Below, piece after piece: positions 10,294 to 20,327 of a DNA stretch of 64,000 nt. Both the position numbers and the translations under genes were made by a program. Source of the stretch: Viscum album (lineage: Eukaryota; Streptophyta; Magnoliopsida; Santalales; Viscaceae); assembly GCA_963277665.1 (NCBI GenBank), contig OY728153.1, positions 275,936,250-276,000,249 on the forward strand, in the 5' to 3' direction. Position 1 is the first letter of the stretch; each line of letters starts with the position of its first letter. Under the pieces are notes generated by a model. It did not search any database and was not told the origin of the DNA. It saw only the letters and a list, made by a program, of their open reading frames with translations.

Positions 10294-10397
10294 TGGACGG
10301 TTCCCAGAGGAGGAACCCACGACGAGACGATTCCCGGAGGTGGATATCACGACGAGATGGTACCTGTAGGTGGACCAATGGACGTGACGCATACATG
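10294..10397 (+). repeat. 33-bp tandem array near the end of element A 3' LTR
   Basis: Three units built on ACGACGAGA, then a variable six bases, then GGAGGTGGA. Matches 4232-4335. Confidence 0.6.
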
Positions 10398-10633
10398 GTG
10401 GACGGCAGGACCCGAGGAGCTGAGGAGGCTCTCTGTACCCACCCTTCAGGTGGGATTTCCAGTGGACGGCTCGACGTTGCTACTTTACTTTTCATTTGTT
10501 GTACTTCCTTTCCAATTGTACTTTACATTCAGTTTGGGTTTGTATTATGTCCCACTTACTTTTTCACACTTACTTGTACTCAGTTTACTTAGTTTTTGCT
10601 TCCGCTTGTACTCTATGGTGTTTTGTTTACTTT

Positions 10634-10640
10634 TATAAAG
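10634..10640 (+). promoter_or_regulatory. Possible TATA box of element A (3' LTR)
   Basis: TATAAAG conserved with 4576-4582. Same caveat: it is close to the LTR end. Confidence 0.28.
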
Positions 10641-10755
10641 GCAATGCCTTCCCAGTTATCGGGATTTATGCCTTTGGTGCTAGTCACCAGCCCCTGGCCT
10701 ATGGAAGGCGAGCTTGGGGTAGTCATGGCACGGGCCCCGAGGACGGGTCGTGACA

Positions 10756-10848
10756 TTGATATTGATATCCTAAAATCCTAAACCAAACCTCACATAAATA
10801 CTAAATCCAAATTATTTTCCTAGGTCTTAACTGATTTGATACCATTTT
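10756..10848 (-). other. Primer-site side of minus-strand element W1
   Basis: Just right of element A. On the minus strand, TGGTATCAAATCAG (plus 10831-10844) follows the W1 LTR end and resembles a Met-tRNA primer site. Left of it only about 75 bases of W1 interior remain before element A starts. No coding motif is visible. Confidence 0.4.
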
Positions 10849-11617
10849 TACATGAACTGACCCATTGGGACCCCACATAGGCTAGCGGTAAGTCAAGTGT
10901 GCCTCTATTCAATAGGTCAGGGTTGGAGACTATCATCCAAAAGGCATAACATACATGGGAGTCCTTAACCTATAACAAATTGTAATATAAATTCAACTAT
11001 AATACAAAATATAACTATCTACCATTAGTAACACACACAAACACACACTATATATATATACAACAGATGCATATGAAAAACTTGAAAGGAGACATATACA
11101 AGATGAAATTAAAAAAAAAAGAACAATAGAAAAAAATACAAGGTAAACACCTCATCATTGTAAGGATTCTTGGTAATGGCTTATCAATAGAAATAAACCA
11201 TCACCATCTATCACCAATAAGAGATACTAAGAATAGATCTACATAAGGTACACTAGCTCCTCATACACTAAGACCATATATAAATTTTGAGTCACTTTAG
11301 AGAATACAACATGTGTGGTTACAAATGTTGTGCATGGTTGAGTACAAAAATAAATACTAGGATACCATAAAAACACAAAGTAAATATAGAGAAACAAGTT
11401 AGATAAAAATTTGAAACAAATGATAGACTGTAAGGAAACCTAGATATGTTTAACATAATAGAAATCTAGGGTCATAGGAAAATTCCCCATTAACATAGAT
11501 CAGTTTCAAATTCACAATACGGATCCACTATATATAGATCCTCATATACAACCAAATATAATCATAATAGTTTATGATGAACATAGTCTACAGTTAACAG
11601 GTTAGTTTTAGGTCACA
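10849..11617 (-). repeat. W1: 3' part of a minus-strand LTR of the B/X family
   Basis: On the minus strand the block GGTTAAGGACTCCCATGTA (plus 10952-10970) matches GGTTATAGTCTCCCC of element B and lies about 106 bp from the LTR end. The same distance is 114-123 bp in B, W2 and X. The sequence before it (ATTATAGTTGAATTTATA) matches X near 60363. The LTR is cut at 11617 by insertion of element B and resumes at 20328. Heavily diverged and assigned by motif order. Confidence 0.45.
11613..11617 (+). repeat. Left target-site duplication of element B (TCACA)
   Basis: TCACA directly before the LTR start TGTAAGG. The identical pentamer TCACA is at 20328-20332 directly after the 3' LTR end TGTTACA. 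A perfect 5-bp duplication is the expected signature of gypsy integration. Confidence 0.9.
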
Positions 11618-14084
11618 TGTAAGGTTCTAGTGTTTGAAGGGGTTAATTTTTTGTTTAAAATATTGGATAAACTCCTCCTAAATAGTTTAATAGAATGTTT
11701 CTAAAGAGTGTGAGAAGTATTAGGGGTTTCCTAGGGGTTTGGGATGTGAAAGAATAGAAAATGAGTCCACACTGTGCATGGAACACGGTTGAAAAATAGT
11801 TAACACTAACTATGCACCAAGGTCATGTGGCATGGAGGAGAAGGGTGAAAGTATTTTAAACTATGAAAGGGAGTGGGAGAGGAAAAACTATGAATTCTTA
11901 GAAAGATCCAAACAAATAGTCTCTACATAGTTCTTCAAACCATGAAGGATTCCCAACAAACCATGCTACTCCAGACAGTGCAGGTCACATGGTTGCCTCA
12001 CAATTAAGAAAATCATGCTGCCTAACCATGTACCTCATTAAAATTGGGTGTTTTACCATTTTCCCTCCCAATATTATTTATTTCCTACTTGATTTTATCC
12101 CCCAACAGATTAGGGTTTTAACTAGTAGTTCCTCCTCCTCAATACATTTTTCTCCCTCAATTCTTAGGCATTTGGAGTGATGTTGGTTAGGAATCAAAGC
12201 TTTGGGTAAGTCTTTAACTCTATTTACTTTCATTTTATGGAAGATGATTTATTGGTTGTATTGTTTCAGTAAAAATATTATGAAACCTATTTAATGGGGT
12301 TATTCGCTTTAGTGTTTGGGGATTTCTTAGTTTAAATCAAGGGTCATGTTTAGATTAGTTTTTTTCTATGATCACGAGGTAGGTGGTTTATAATATTTTC
12401 CTCATAGTCACGATGTTTTAATATGTTTATGTAGTTGTACCAATTTTATTCCTTATTGGTTTTTGTGTCATTGACTAAGGGAAGTAAATTTTGGCCTTAA
12501 GGTGATGTGTGAGACCATACACATAATCATTCAGGTCCATTGATGATTTGAGACCTGACCTAGGGAAACCCATGGGGTATGCCAAACCATTGAAAATGGT
12601 GAAAGGAATTGGAAAACGTTGAGATAGGGAATTCATGAGAGTGAATGGGTTGTAATTGTTATTTGGAATATGGTCATGTTTAAAGGGATAACTGAAATGT
12701 TTTATATGTTAATATTTTGTGAAATTCTTATGAGGCATTTAAAATTGTCTAAATGGTGTGCTTTGGATTTTGATCCGATTGCGGGTTTTAATAGGGGAAA
12801 AATCTGTTTTATAAAAAAAATGATAAAAAATAGGTATTTACCTCAATGTGATTTGTAAAGGGGTTCCTTTTTGGTTTTAGAATTATTATTTCAAATGTGC
12901 ATGTGATTTACCCATTGTGGAAATGCTATGGCAGTTTTGATAAAATGAATTAAAAGGAATGAATGGTCTTCGGTCTTGATTTGATTTTCCAAAGAGAAAG
13001 ATCCTTGTTGAAGGGTAGTTTTGAAATATTTAATGAAGTGAGTGGTTTTTTGGGCCTATTATGATTTCTTAAGTGGTATTTTATGAAATTAAATAAGGGG
13101 GGATGTTTTTAGTGTAAAATGATGATATGGTTTTGGGTTTTGGTCATGGAGGTCCACACCATGGTAATGATGGTGGTCATGGAAGTACACATTGTGGTTT
13201 AAGAATTGGTCATGGAATTCCACACCATAGTAATGATGTTGGTCATAGTGGACCACATCATAGATTGGGATGGTCATACATAGAATTTTGAATCCCTAGT
13301 GTAAGTACCTAGACTAATGCTCTAAGGTAGATGAGTGATTAGTTAGTAAATGAACTTCCCTTTATGACTTAAATATTGTGACCCCTATGGTATATAGATT
13401 TGGCTCACATCTTATAAGAACTACGTTTATACTGATTAGGTGACACTATGGAACTGCGAGTTCGAAAAAGGATAAATTAAAACGATTAATAGTTAAGCAT
13501 GAATCTTTTATTGTATTTTTATTTGATCCTATAGTTATATACATACACTATTGTTTAGACTGGTTATTACTTTAGTCACTATTGGTGGTGGCCTAGTGAG
13601 TGTTACTCACACCCTACTCAGGATTCCATGGAGCTTGGGTACCCATGAAGACACTACTTGTATTTGGTAGAGTTTCAAGACAGTGACCAGATTTCAGGTT
13701 TATGCCTAGACCTATGGGTTGGAGCTTGGGATTTCAGGACCAAGTTTGGAATCAAAACCATGTTTAGGGATCCTAATGGTTTGGTATTTGGGGTATTTAT
13801 TACAAGTCTACCTGACATGTAGAGTATATATTTCATTTCTATATCATGATTCCCTCTAGTTATTGTTGTAATTTTCCGAATACGGTTCCATTTAGTATTT
13901 ATATTTTTTTTGTAACTGTTGATATATTTTTCTCTATTTTTTTACTCTAATAATAGGTTATAGTCTCCCCATTGTATCTCCATAGTCCTGTGATGCTAGT
14001 CTAGCATATGAAGAGGTGTTCCTGAGGTCATGTAATGATATGTCATGGGGAACATATTAGTGGAACCTGAGATGGGATGTTACA
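11618..14084 (+). repeat. Element B 5' LTR (2,467 bp)
   Basis: Starts TGTAAGGTTCTAGTG and ends GAGATGGGATGTTACA. Landmarks shared with the 3' copy, in order: CCACACTGTGCATGG, CATTTGGAGTG with a GGTTAGGAATC-type tract, GAGGTAGGTGGTTTATA, AAGGTGATGTGTGAGAC, a 33-bp tandem array, GGTGACAC near 13440, and TAGTCTCCCCATTGTATCTCC near the end. No coding frame of note. Confidence 0.9.
13141..13272 (+). repeat. 33-bp tandem repeat, four units, in element B 5' LTR
   Basis: Four consecutive 32-33-bp units start TGGTCATGG or TGGTCATAG at 13141, 13174, 13207 and 13240. Each has a centre like TCCACACCATGGTAATGAT. The period is a multiple of three, which also explains a chance minus-strand His/Tyr-rich open frame over it. 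Confidence 0.9.
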
Positions 14085-14087
14085 AAG

Positions 14088-14099
14088 TGGTAACATATG
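14088..14099 (+). other. Degenerate primer binding site of element B
   Basis: TGGTAACATATG four bases inside the interior. It matches the Met-tRNA site TGGTATCAGAGC in its first half only. X, a relative, still has TGGTATCATAGG here. Confidence 0.65.
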
Positions 14100-16059
14100 T
14101 GGTGTCTTTTATCTTACTATTTAGTCACGATAGACCTGATATGAGGATATTATTGGAGCTTGGTAATAATCTCATTTTTGGGTGACTGCAGCCCCATGCA
14201 CATGGGAAAAACAAGTTTCCAGGGGTGGTAAATTAATGTTCTTAATTTCTGATTTTACCTTTGATTGATATTTCCACCTCTATTGGCACACTTGAATGTG
14301 ATGTTATTGATTATGAGGATTTATCTCTTGGATTGTCATGGAAAGAGATGGAGTGTATGTTAATGCATAATTTTGGGCACATATTATTGCTAATTCATTT
14401 ATAAATTTCATATCATTTACAGTTGCATGAAAATTTATTTATTTAAATGTTAGTAAATGAAATGTTTTTGAAAGTGTAAATCCTTGGGGTTTAAAATGGA
14501 AAAGTTTAATTTAAAAGGGAAATAAGAAATGATGGGACCATGAAATTTTGGAAGTGAGTATCCCTTATTCCTTTTGTATGACCATGTGTATGGGTGGATT
14601 GGACAATAATAGTTCCCTTGTTTTGAGACCCTTAGTTATGGGTGGTAAGGCTTTGATGGGTTTTTATGTTCTTGGTAATGAGATTTTCTTGTTGTAACCT
14701 CAGGAGGGATGTGACCTTGAGGTTGTGAGATCTTTCTAGGTAATGTGGAGGTGGTAATATTTGTGGGTTGTGACCATATGGGTTGTGCATGGGATTCTAA
14801 AATGGGTGTCTTGGTTGTGGTTCCATCAGTAATGGTTGTGCAACTATGGGTGAGAGACCTAGTGAAAGTGGTCATCTTAGTGAATTAGATTCCATGTGTT
14901 TTGGAATGGGGGTATGAGTTCCACCCATGAGAAGCGACTCACTTGAGGTTTTATGTGTATGTATTATAGGGAGAACCATTGGCCATTGCTAGAAATGAAT
15001 CCAGTTTATTGAGTTGGTTCCATTTGACCTTCAATGGTTACCTATGAGAGGGGTTGGTTGGGTTTATTGTAAGTTTAGGTGCGTAAGGTTCAAGTGAAAG
15101 TTTTTTATTTTTTGAAGTGGAACTTAGGGAGTTCCTTCTGATATGGGTTGGGTCCAGCGGGCTAGTTATGAGGCCAATGGTTTTGGGAATGAGATTAAAA
15201 TTATGATTATGAGCAGCTGATTTTGGGAAATTGAGGGTAACCTCAAGGTAGGTTAGCCAAGTGTTTCAGGTTCATTGGAGTGTGAAGCATTATTATATGA
15301 TTTAGAGATGGATTCAATGAACAATAGGTTCCATAAAGTATATTGAAAAGGCAAGGTCATGTATTTGTTTCTTTCTAAGAAAGGGACTTGAGTGCTAGTG
15401 GTTGGTTATAACGTTGGTTTCGAAGGGAAGAATTGTTCAGGTGCCTGAGCGAGCTATTTTGGAAATGTTTGACACAAGGATTGATGTTAAATCTATATAG
15501 ATGTTTTGATATTAAAGTAACAAATAGGGGAGGTTTGGTCACATGGTAGGTCTTGTCTATGTGAATGGATGATATTTTGGATGGAAACATCATAAATTCC
15601 TTGAGTTTGATGAGGCTGATGGACCGGGAAGAATGGTTAGTTATGTAAGTGGGAATTTTGTCCCAGATTTAGTTATGTAAAACCCAGTGGATCTAGAGTT
15701 GGTTTATGTAAATAGTTAAAGGAAGGCACATGACCTCAAGGGTTCTAATGAGGACCAGATGTTGGGAATGTTCTATAGATGCACAATAACTTTAGGGATG
15801 TGTGAATAGGTGGCTCAGCAGTAAGAAACTATCATTTTTTCTGTGAAATCAAAGTGGGAAGCACTCTTTATGAATGATACTATTTTGTTTTGTATTGGTG
15901 TGATAGAGAATTTTAAAATCTATGGAATTTTTTTGAGTCATGGTGAAGGACCTCAAATTTTGTGGTGATAGTAGTTTACCAAATAATGTTATGTTCAAAA
16001 CTTCTTGTTAGAAAGTAATGAGGGAATGGTGTGTTTTGGTTAATTAATACCTCTTGAAT
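14100..16059 (+). pseudogene. Element B interior: leader and unreadable gag/protease region
   Basis: About 2 kb where leader, gag and protease should lie. I find no gag motif, no CCHC knuckle and no D-T/S-G protease motif that can be defended. The sequence is G- and T-rich on the plus strand with stops in all frames. Called by position between the primer site and the RT relic only. Confidence 0.4.
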
Positions 16060-16290
16060 CATGGAATATGGTGGTTGATGAAATGATTATGGACAGTGAG
16101 GCCTGTGGCATTTGAATTTGTTTGATGTGTCCCTAAAGTGATAAGTGAAATCGAAAAGGGATCAGTTGTGGTGGAATTAATTAATGATATCTTAGTGTTC
16201 TCAAAAATTAACGACAATAATGACCAATATATTGATATCTTCTTGGATAAACTGAGAAAAATTTGGATATATTTCAGGATACTTAAAGGT
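16060..16290 (+). pseudogene. Element B reverse transcriptase relic
   Basis: At about 16168-16280 a plus frame reads VVELINDILVFSKINDNN and then QYIDIFLDKLRKIWIYF. This matches the gypsy RT palm around the catalytic FIDDILVYS motif and the following helix. The first catalytic Asp is Asn (IND instead of IDD). A weak upstream stretch in another frame may be the preceding RT segment. Non-functional. Confidence 0.7.
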
Positions 16291-16814
16291 TATATTCCGG
16301 TAAAATGAAAGGCCATATTGAATGTTTTACCCTTGGAGAAAGTTAAGTGATGTCTTGTGGTGGTAGGTGCACCACCAAACATCTTTGAGTGAGGTTCATG
16401 TGGTGGTTTTCTTGTTCAAAAATGCGGAAGGCTAAATTAATGAAATATGGTAACAGGTGATGGTTAACGTTTCGTTTTTACTCTCATGTGAGGGTGAGAT
16501 ATCCATGTCCAATTCTTAGGGATCTAAAGTGAGTGGATTATAGGCTGTAGTGGTTGGAGTCTCTAGGGTGAGGTGGTGTCAGCAATGCTCCTAAGATGGG
16601 GAGTGAAATATCGTTCATGGGGGAATGAACCTTGTGTTAGAAGGGTTGAAAAAATGCAGAAATGACTATGAATTAGTTTTGGTGGCATTGGGATGACAAT
16701 AAGGAACCTATGAGGTAAATTTTTGGATTCCTTAGGAAAGTCTAGGTGGGAATTAGATGTAGTGGTTGATCAAGACACACATTGGATCTAGGCTCAAGGT
16801 GTTTTTAAAAGTAA

Positions 16815-16995
16815 TCTTACGTGTTTATGTTAGAGATGTGTTAGTGGGTGCAGTAGTGCAAGAAGGCAGTTGAGGGATAAGTGGATTATTTGATGGTGGA
16901 ATTTCACTAGAATTTAGGGATATACTCTTATAGGTATGTTTTAATGGTGGTGACATGCCTTAAGTTAGAAGGCATCATGTCTAGGTAAAGTGGTA
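16815..16995 (+). pseudogene. Element B RNase H relic (weak)
   Basis: VYVRDVLVGAVVQEGS aligns with the family motif VYSDASxxGLGCVLMQ, and after a gap RDILL-VCFNGG...RRHHV aligns with [12 protein letters not shown]...WRHYL. Spacing fits RNase H directly after RT. Divergence is extreme and the call rests on motif order. Confidence 0.4.
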
Positions 16996-17589
16996 ACATG
17001 CTGATAGTGGGAGTTGGTCATTTTTCGAATGAGTCAGTTGGGGATGGCCCACCTCTAGTTAGTGAATAGAGCAGTTGTGGCTAGTTGAAAACCACATATG
17101 GATTAATGCTTATGGAATGGAATATGAATTTTATTAATTGAAATAGGATCTTAAAGAAAAAATATGTTGTTCTTGGTTTGTTTATGGATGATGGGTATGC
17201 ATCCATTTTTATTTTCTTTAAATGGTAAGGATGAATGAAAATGTTTGATAGTGTTCTCATGGATTTTTGGGAATGGTGAGTTAGGAAGAACACTTAATTC
17301 ATTGTGGAGAGAACCATAGTGGGTGAGTGGTTAGTTGATGAGGTGATCAGTGTTTTAGGTTGGATGGGTTTGCATAAGAACACTATTGGTGTTCAGTTTT
17401 GGCAATGAGAATTATCACAAATTATGTCTGATTGATTTTCTTAGGTTTAAGGTTGTTCTTTTGTTGTGTTTTCTATGTTTAGATATGGGATAAAGGCATT
17501 GGAACTAATTTTTTTTGACTAATGTAGGTTGGGTAATGCGGTTGGATAATCATATTTTCTTTTAGGTGGTGCTAGTTCTGTTGGGCTAT

Positions 17590-17740
17590 TGAAGATTACA
17601 TGGAGAATTATACCAGCAGTGTACTGATTGAATCTCCCAGAAAGTATGGTTATATTCTTGATGATTTTCTTATGTGGTAGTTTTAGTGGTATTACCCTAG
17701 TCTTTATCGTGTATTTGATGTTTATAATGATGATATTTAG
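17590..17740 (+). pseudogene. Element B integrase C-terminal relic (weak)
   Basis: RIIPAVY-LNLPESM followed by VIFLMIF resembles the gypsy integrase tail 'GPVAYRLxLPPxL...HDVFHVS'. Its place about 250 bp before the polypurine tract is right. The region between the RNase H relic and this one shows no readable zinc finger or core. Confidence 0.35.
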
Positions 17741-17959
17741 GCTTATGTGTTCTTTGAGGAGCATTCGACTTGTGTTGAGAATTGCTATGAGAGGGTTTAC
17801 GGGGTAAGAACATGATTTTGATTCGAATGTTATGATGGAATAGAAAATTTCAAGAGTAAACTTAGGAAAGGGAAGTGGGTATGTTAGAGCAGTGGACCAA
17901 AAAAATTTCTTTATGGGTTTATTGAAGATTGAAAGTGCAGTTTGAGGATGAGACGTTAT

Positions 17960-17972
17960 AAGGTGGGGAGGT
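17960..17972 (+). other. Polypurine tract of element B
   Basis: AAGGTGGGGAGGT directly precedes the 3' LTR start, the position where plus-strand DNA synthesis is primed. A few pyrimidine substitutions. Confidence 0.7.
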
Positions 17973-20327
17973 TGTAAGGTCCTGGTGTTTTATGGGGTTC
18001 ATTTTAATTTAAAAATTTGGGTAAAAATACTAATAAATGGGTTAATTGAATGTTTATTGAGAGTATGAAAATTATTGGGGGGGTGTTATAGGGTTTTGGG
18101 ATGTGAAAAAAAGAAAAAGAGGCCACACTGTGCATGGAAGATTGTTGGCGCACAACTAGTACTAACCGTGCGCAAGGCCATGTGACATGGATGAGAAGGG
18201 TGCATGATTTTTCAACCATTAAAGGGGGGGGGGAATAAACTGTGTGATATTGGATAGAGAAAAAAATATAGCTTCTACATGTTTCTCTAAACCATGTGGG
18301 CTCCCTAGAAAACTATGAAACTCCAGACAGTGTAGGTTTCAAGGGTGGCGTGTGGTTAGGAAAAACATGTGACCAAACTACGCGCCTCATTAAAAGGGTG
18401 TTTTTATCATTTTACAAAATGAGATTATTTCTTTCCTGAAATATTTTCTATCCTATTCAACCACTAGCATCTTAGGATGAGAACCGACATGTACCTCCTC
18501 CTCCATGGATGTTTCTACCTCTATTCATAGGTGTTTAGAGTGCCATTGGTTACGAATCGAAGCTTTAGGTAAGTCTTCAACCTCATTTCCTTCCATTTTA
18601 TGGAAGAGTCATTATTGGTTGTCTCCTCTATTTACAAATCTCAAGAACCCTATTTCAAGGGGTTTATTCACCTTGGTGTTTGAGGCCATTTTAGTTTTAA
18701 TCAAGGGATTTGTTTGGATCATTAGTTATCTATGAGTGTGAGGCAGGTGGTTTATACACTTTTACCCATAGTATTGATTTTTTAATATGTGTATGTAGTT
18801 TTTCCAATTTTCTTCCTTACTATTTTTTTTGTTGAATTAGGGAAGTAAATTTGGGGCTTAAGGTGATGTGTGAGACTATACACATACCCCATAAGGTCCA
18901 TTTATGATTTGAGACTAGTCCCAAGGGTATAATTGAAATTTTTTATATGTTAATCTTTTATGAAATTACTAGGAGGCCTTTGAAATGGTTTAAGTGGTTT
19001 TATTTGTATTTTTATATGGTTGTAGTTTTCAATGGGGGAAAACTATGTTTTATAAGGGATAATGTTAAAAAACGTGGTGTTGACCACAAATTTATCTATA
19101 AAGGGGTTCATCATTGGTTTTAAAATTATGATTTGAAATGTGTGTATGATTTACCCCTCGAGGAAAAACCATGGTGGTTTTTCTAAAATGAATTGAAAGG
19201 AATGTATGGTATTTGAACTTGTTCTAGTTTTTCGAAGAGAAATACCCTTGTTGAAGGGTAGTTTCGAAATATTGAATGAAGTGAGTGGGTTATTTCACAA
19301 TTTCTTAAGTGATTTTTTATGAAATGAAATAAGGGGGTATGTTTAAGTGTTAAAGGATCATATAGTATTGGGTTTTCGTCATATCATTCCACACCATGGT
19401 AATGATGGTGGTCATAGACGTCTACATCAAGGTTTCAGTGTTGGTCATGATGGTCCACACCACGTTAATGATGTTTGTATTGGAAGTCCACATCATAGAT
19501 TGGGATGACCATACATGTTGTTCTCAATCCCTATTTTAAGTACCTAGACCGATGATTGAAGGTACATGAGTGACGAATCGATAAATTAACACCCTTTGTG
19601 AATTATTTATTGTGAAACCTATGGTATATTACTAAGGATCTTGGCTTGGTCAGAGAGGGTTTAGACTGATTGGGTGACACGATGGAACCCTAAGTTAAAA
19701 AAAGGTTAAATATTAAATGTTTAATTGTGAAACATTCTTCTTTTGTTGTTATATTTATTTTCTTTACTAGTTATCTATATACACTATTTTTAATATTGGT
19801 TATTGTTTTCAAAACCATTGGTGGTTTCATACTATGTTGTTCTCATAACCCGCTTCGGTTGCCATGCCACTTGGGTACCCGAGAAGATGCTACTTATCTT
19901 AGGTATAGTTTAGGATATGGACTTGATTTATGGTTTATTCAAGGACTTATGGGTTACAAAATCATATTTTAGGACCAGGTTTGGACTCATGACTATTTTT
20001 AGTGATCTTCATAGTTTTGTATTTGGGGTTTTACTATATAAATTCATGACTTGTAGAGTATACATTTCATTATTATATCACGCTTCACTCTAGTAATTGT
20101 TGAAAATTTTCATATATAATTCCATTTACTATTTATATTGGTTTTTATATCTATGGATATTTTTTTACTATTGTTTCACTCAAATAAGAAGGTATAATCT
20201 CCCCATTTTATCTCCATAGTACCACGGTTCTAGTTGGCAACCTCTCGCGTACGATGAGGCATGTTTGAGGTCATGTAATGATCTGACATAAGGCACTAGT
20301 TTGTGCCACCTGATCTGGGATGTTACA
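17973..20327 (+). repeat. Element B 3' LTR (2,355 bp)
   Basis: Starts TGTAAGGTCCTGGTG and ends GATCTGGGATGTTACA. It follows the 5' LTR landmark by landmark with many substitutions and short deletions, including a decayed copy of the 33-bp array at 19377-19506. The conserved end block is GGTATAATCTCCCC at 20191-20204. Confidence 0.9.
19377..19506 (+). repeat. 33-bp tandem repeat in element B 3' LTR
   Basis: Four degenerate units of about 33 bp, with TCCACACCATGGTAATGATG and GGTCCACACCACGTTAATGATG recognisable. Equivalent to 13141-13272. Confidence 0.75.

Larger units (their letters stand above)
1965..10755 (+). mobile_element. Element A: Ty3/gypsy LTR retrotransposon, 5' LTR truncated and interior deleted
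   Basis: Two direct copies of a long GC-rich LTR (1965-4697 and 7139-10755) flank a 2.4 kb interior. The interior starts with a Met-tRNA-type primer site and contains a gag relic and an integrase C-terminal relic. Protease, RT, RNase H and the integrase core are absent. The 3' LTR starts TGTAAAGACCCG and ends CGGGTCGTGACA, a near-perfect terminal inverted repeat. The 5' LTR lacks about the first 725 bp, so no target duplication can be tested. The integrase tail, as in Y and Z, points to a chromovirus, but the clade cannot be fixed without RT. Confidence 0.85.
7139..10755 (+). repeat. Element A 3' LTR, complete (3,617 bp)
   Basis: Starts TGTAAAGACCCG and ends CGGGTCGTGACA. Unlike the 5' copy it retains its first 725 bp, which include a TG microsatellite (7701-7716) and a GAAGAACG-rich patch (7795-7865). 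The rest parallels the 5' LTR: GC-rich repeats, poly-G tracts, the 166-bp duplication, the TTGGTTGTAGCGG array, the 33-bp array and the TATA-like box. By eye the two LTRs differ at roughly one base in ten plus indels, so insertion is not recent. The long open frames at 8394-9167 (plus) and 8132-8774 (minus) overlap, are Gly/Pro/Arg-rich and are not credible genes. Confidence 0.88.
11618..20327 (+). mobile_element. Element B: complete old Ty3/gypsy element, 8.7 kb
   Basis: Two LTRs (11618-14084 and 17973-20327), both TGTAAGG...TGTTACA, flank a 3.9 kb interior. A degenerate primer site follows the 5' LTR, a purine-rich tract precedes the 3' LTR, and TCACA duplications flank the whole. The LTRs are clearly diverged by substitutions and indels, and the pol frames are almost unreadable, so the insertion is old. 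It lies inside the minus-strand LTR W1 of its own family. Confidence 0.9.

Noticed and set aside
10871..10931. tRNA-like A box (TAGGCTAGCGG) and B box (GGTTGGAGACT) 43 bp apart on the plus strand, suggesting a SINE head
   Set aside because: The stretch lies within the 3' end of the minus-strand W1 LTR, next to the family-conserved block, and no SINE body, A-tail or duplication is present. Chance resemblance is more likely.
13089..13277. Minus-strand 62-aa His/Tyr/Asp-rich open frame resembling a repeat protein
   Set aside because: Produced by the 33-bp LTR tandem repeat, whose period is a multiple of three. The 3' LTR copy does not keep it.
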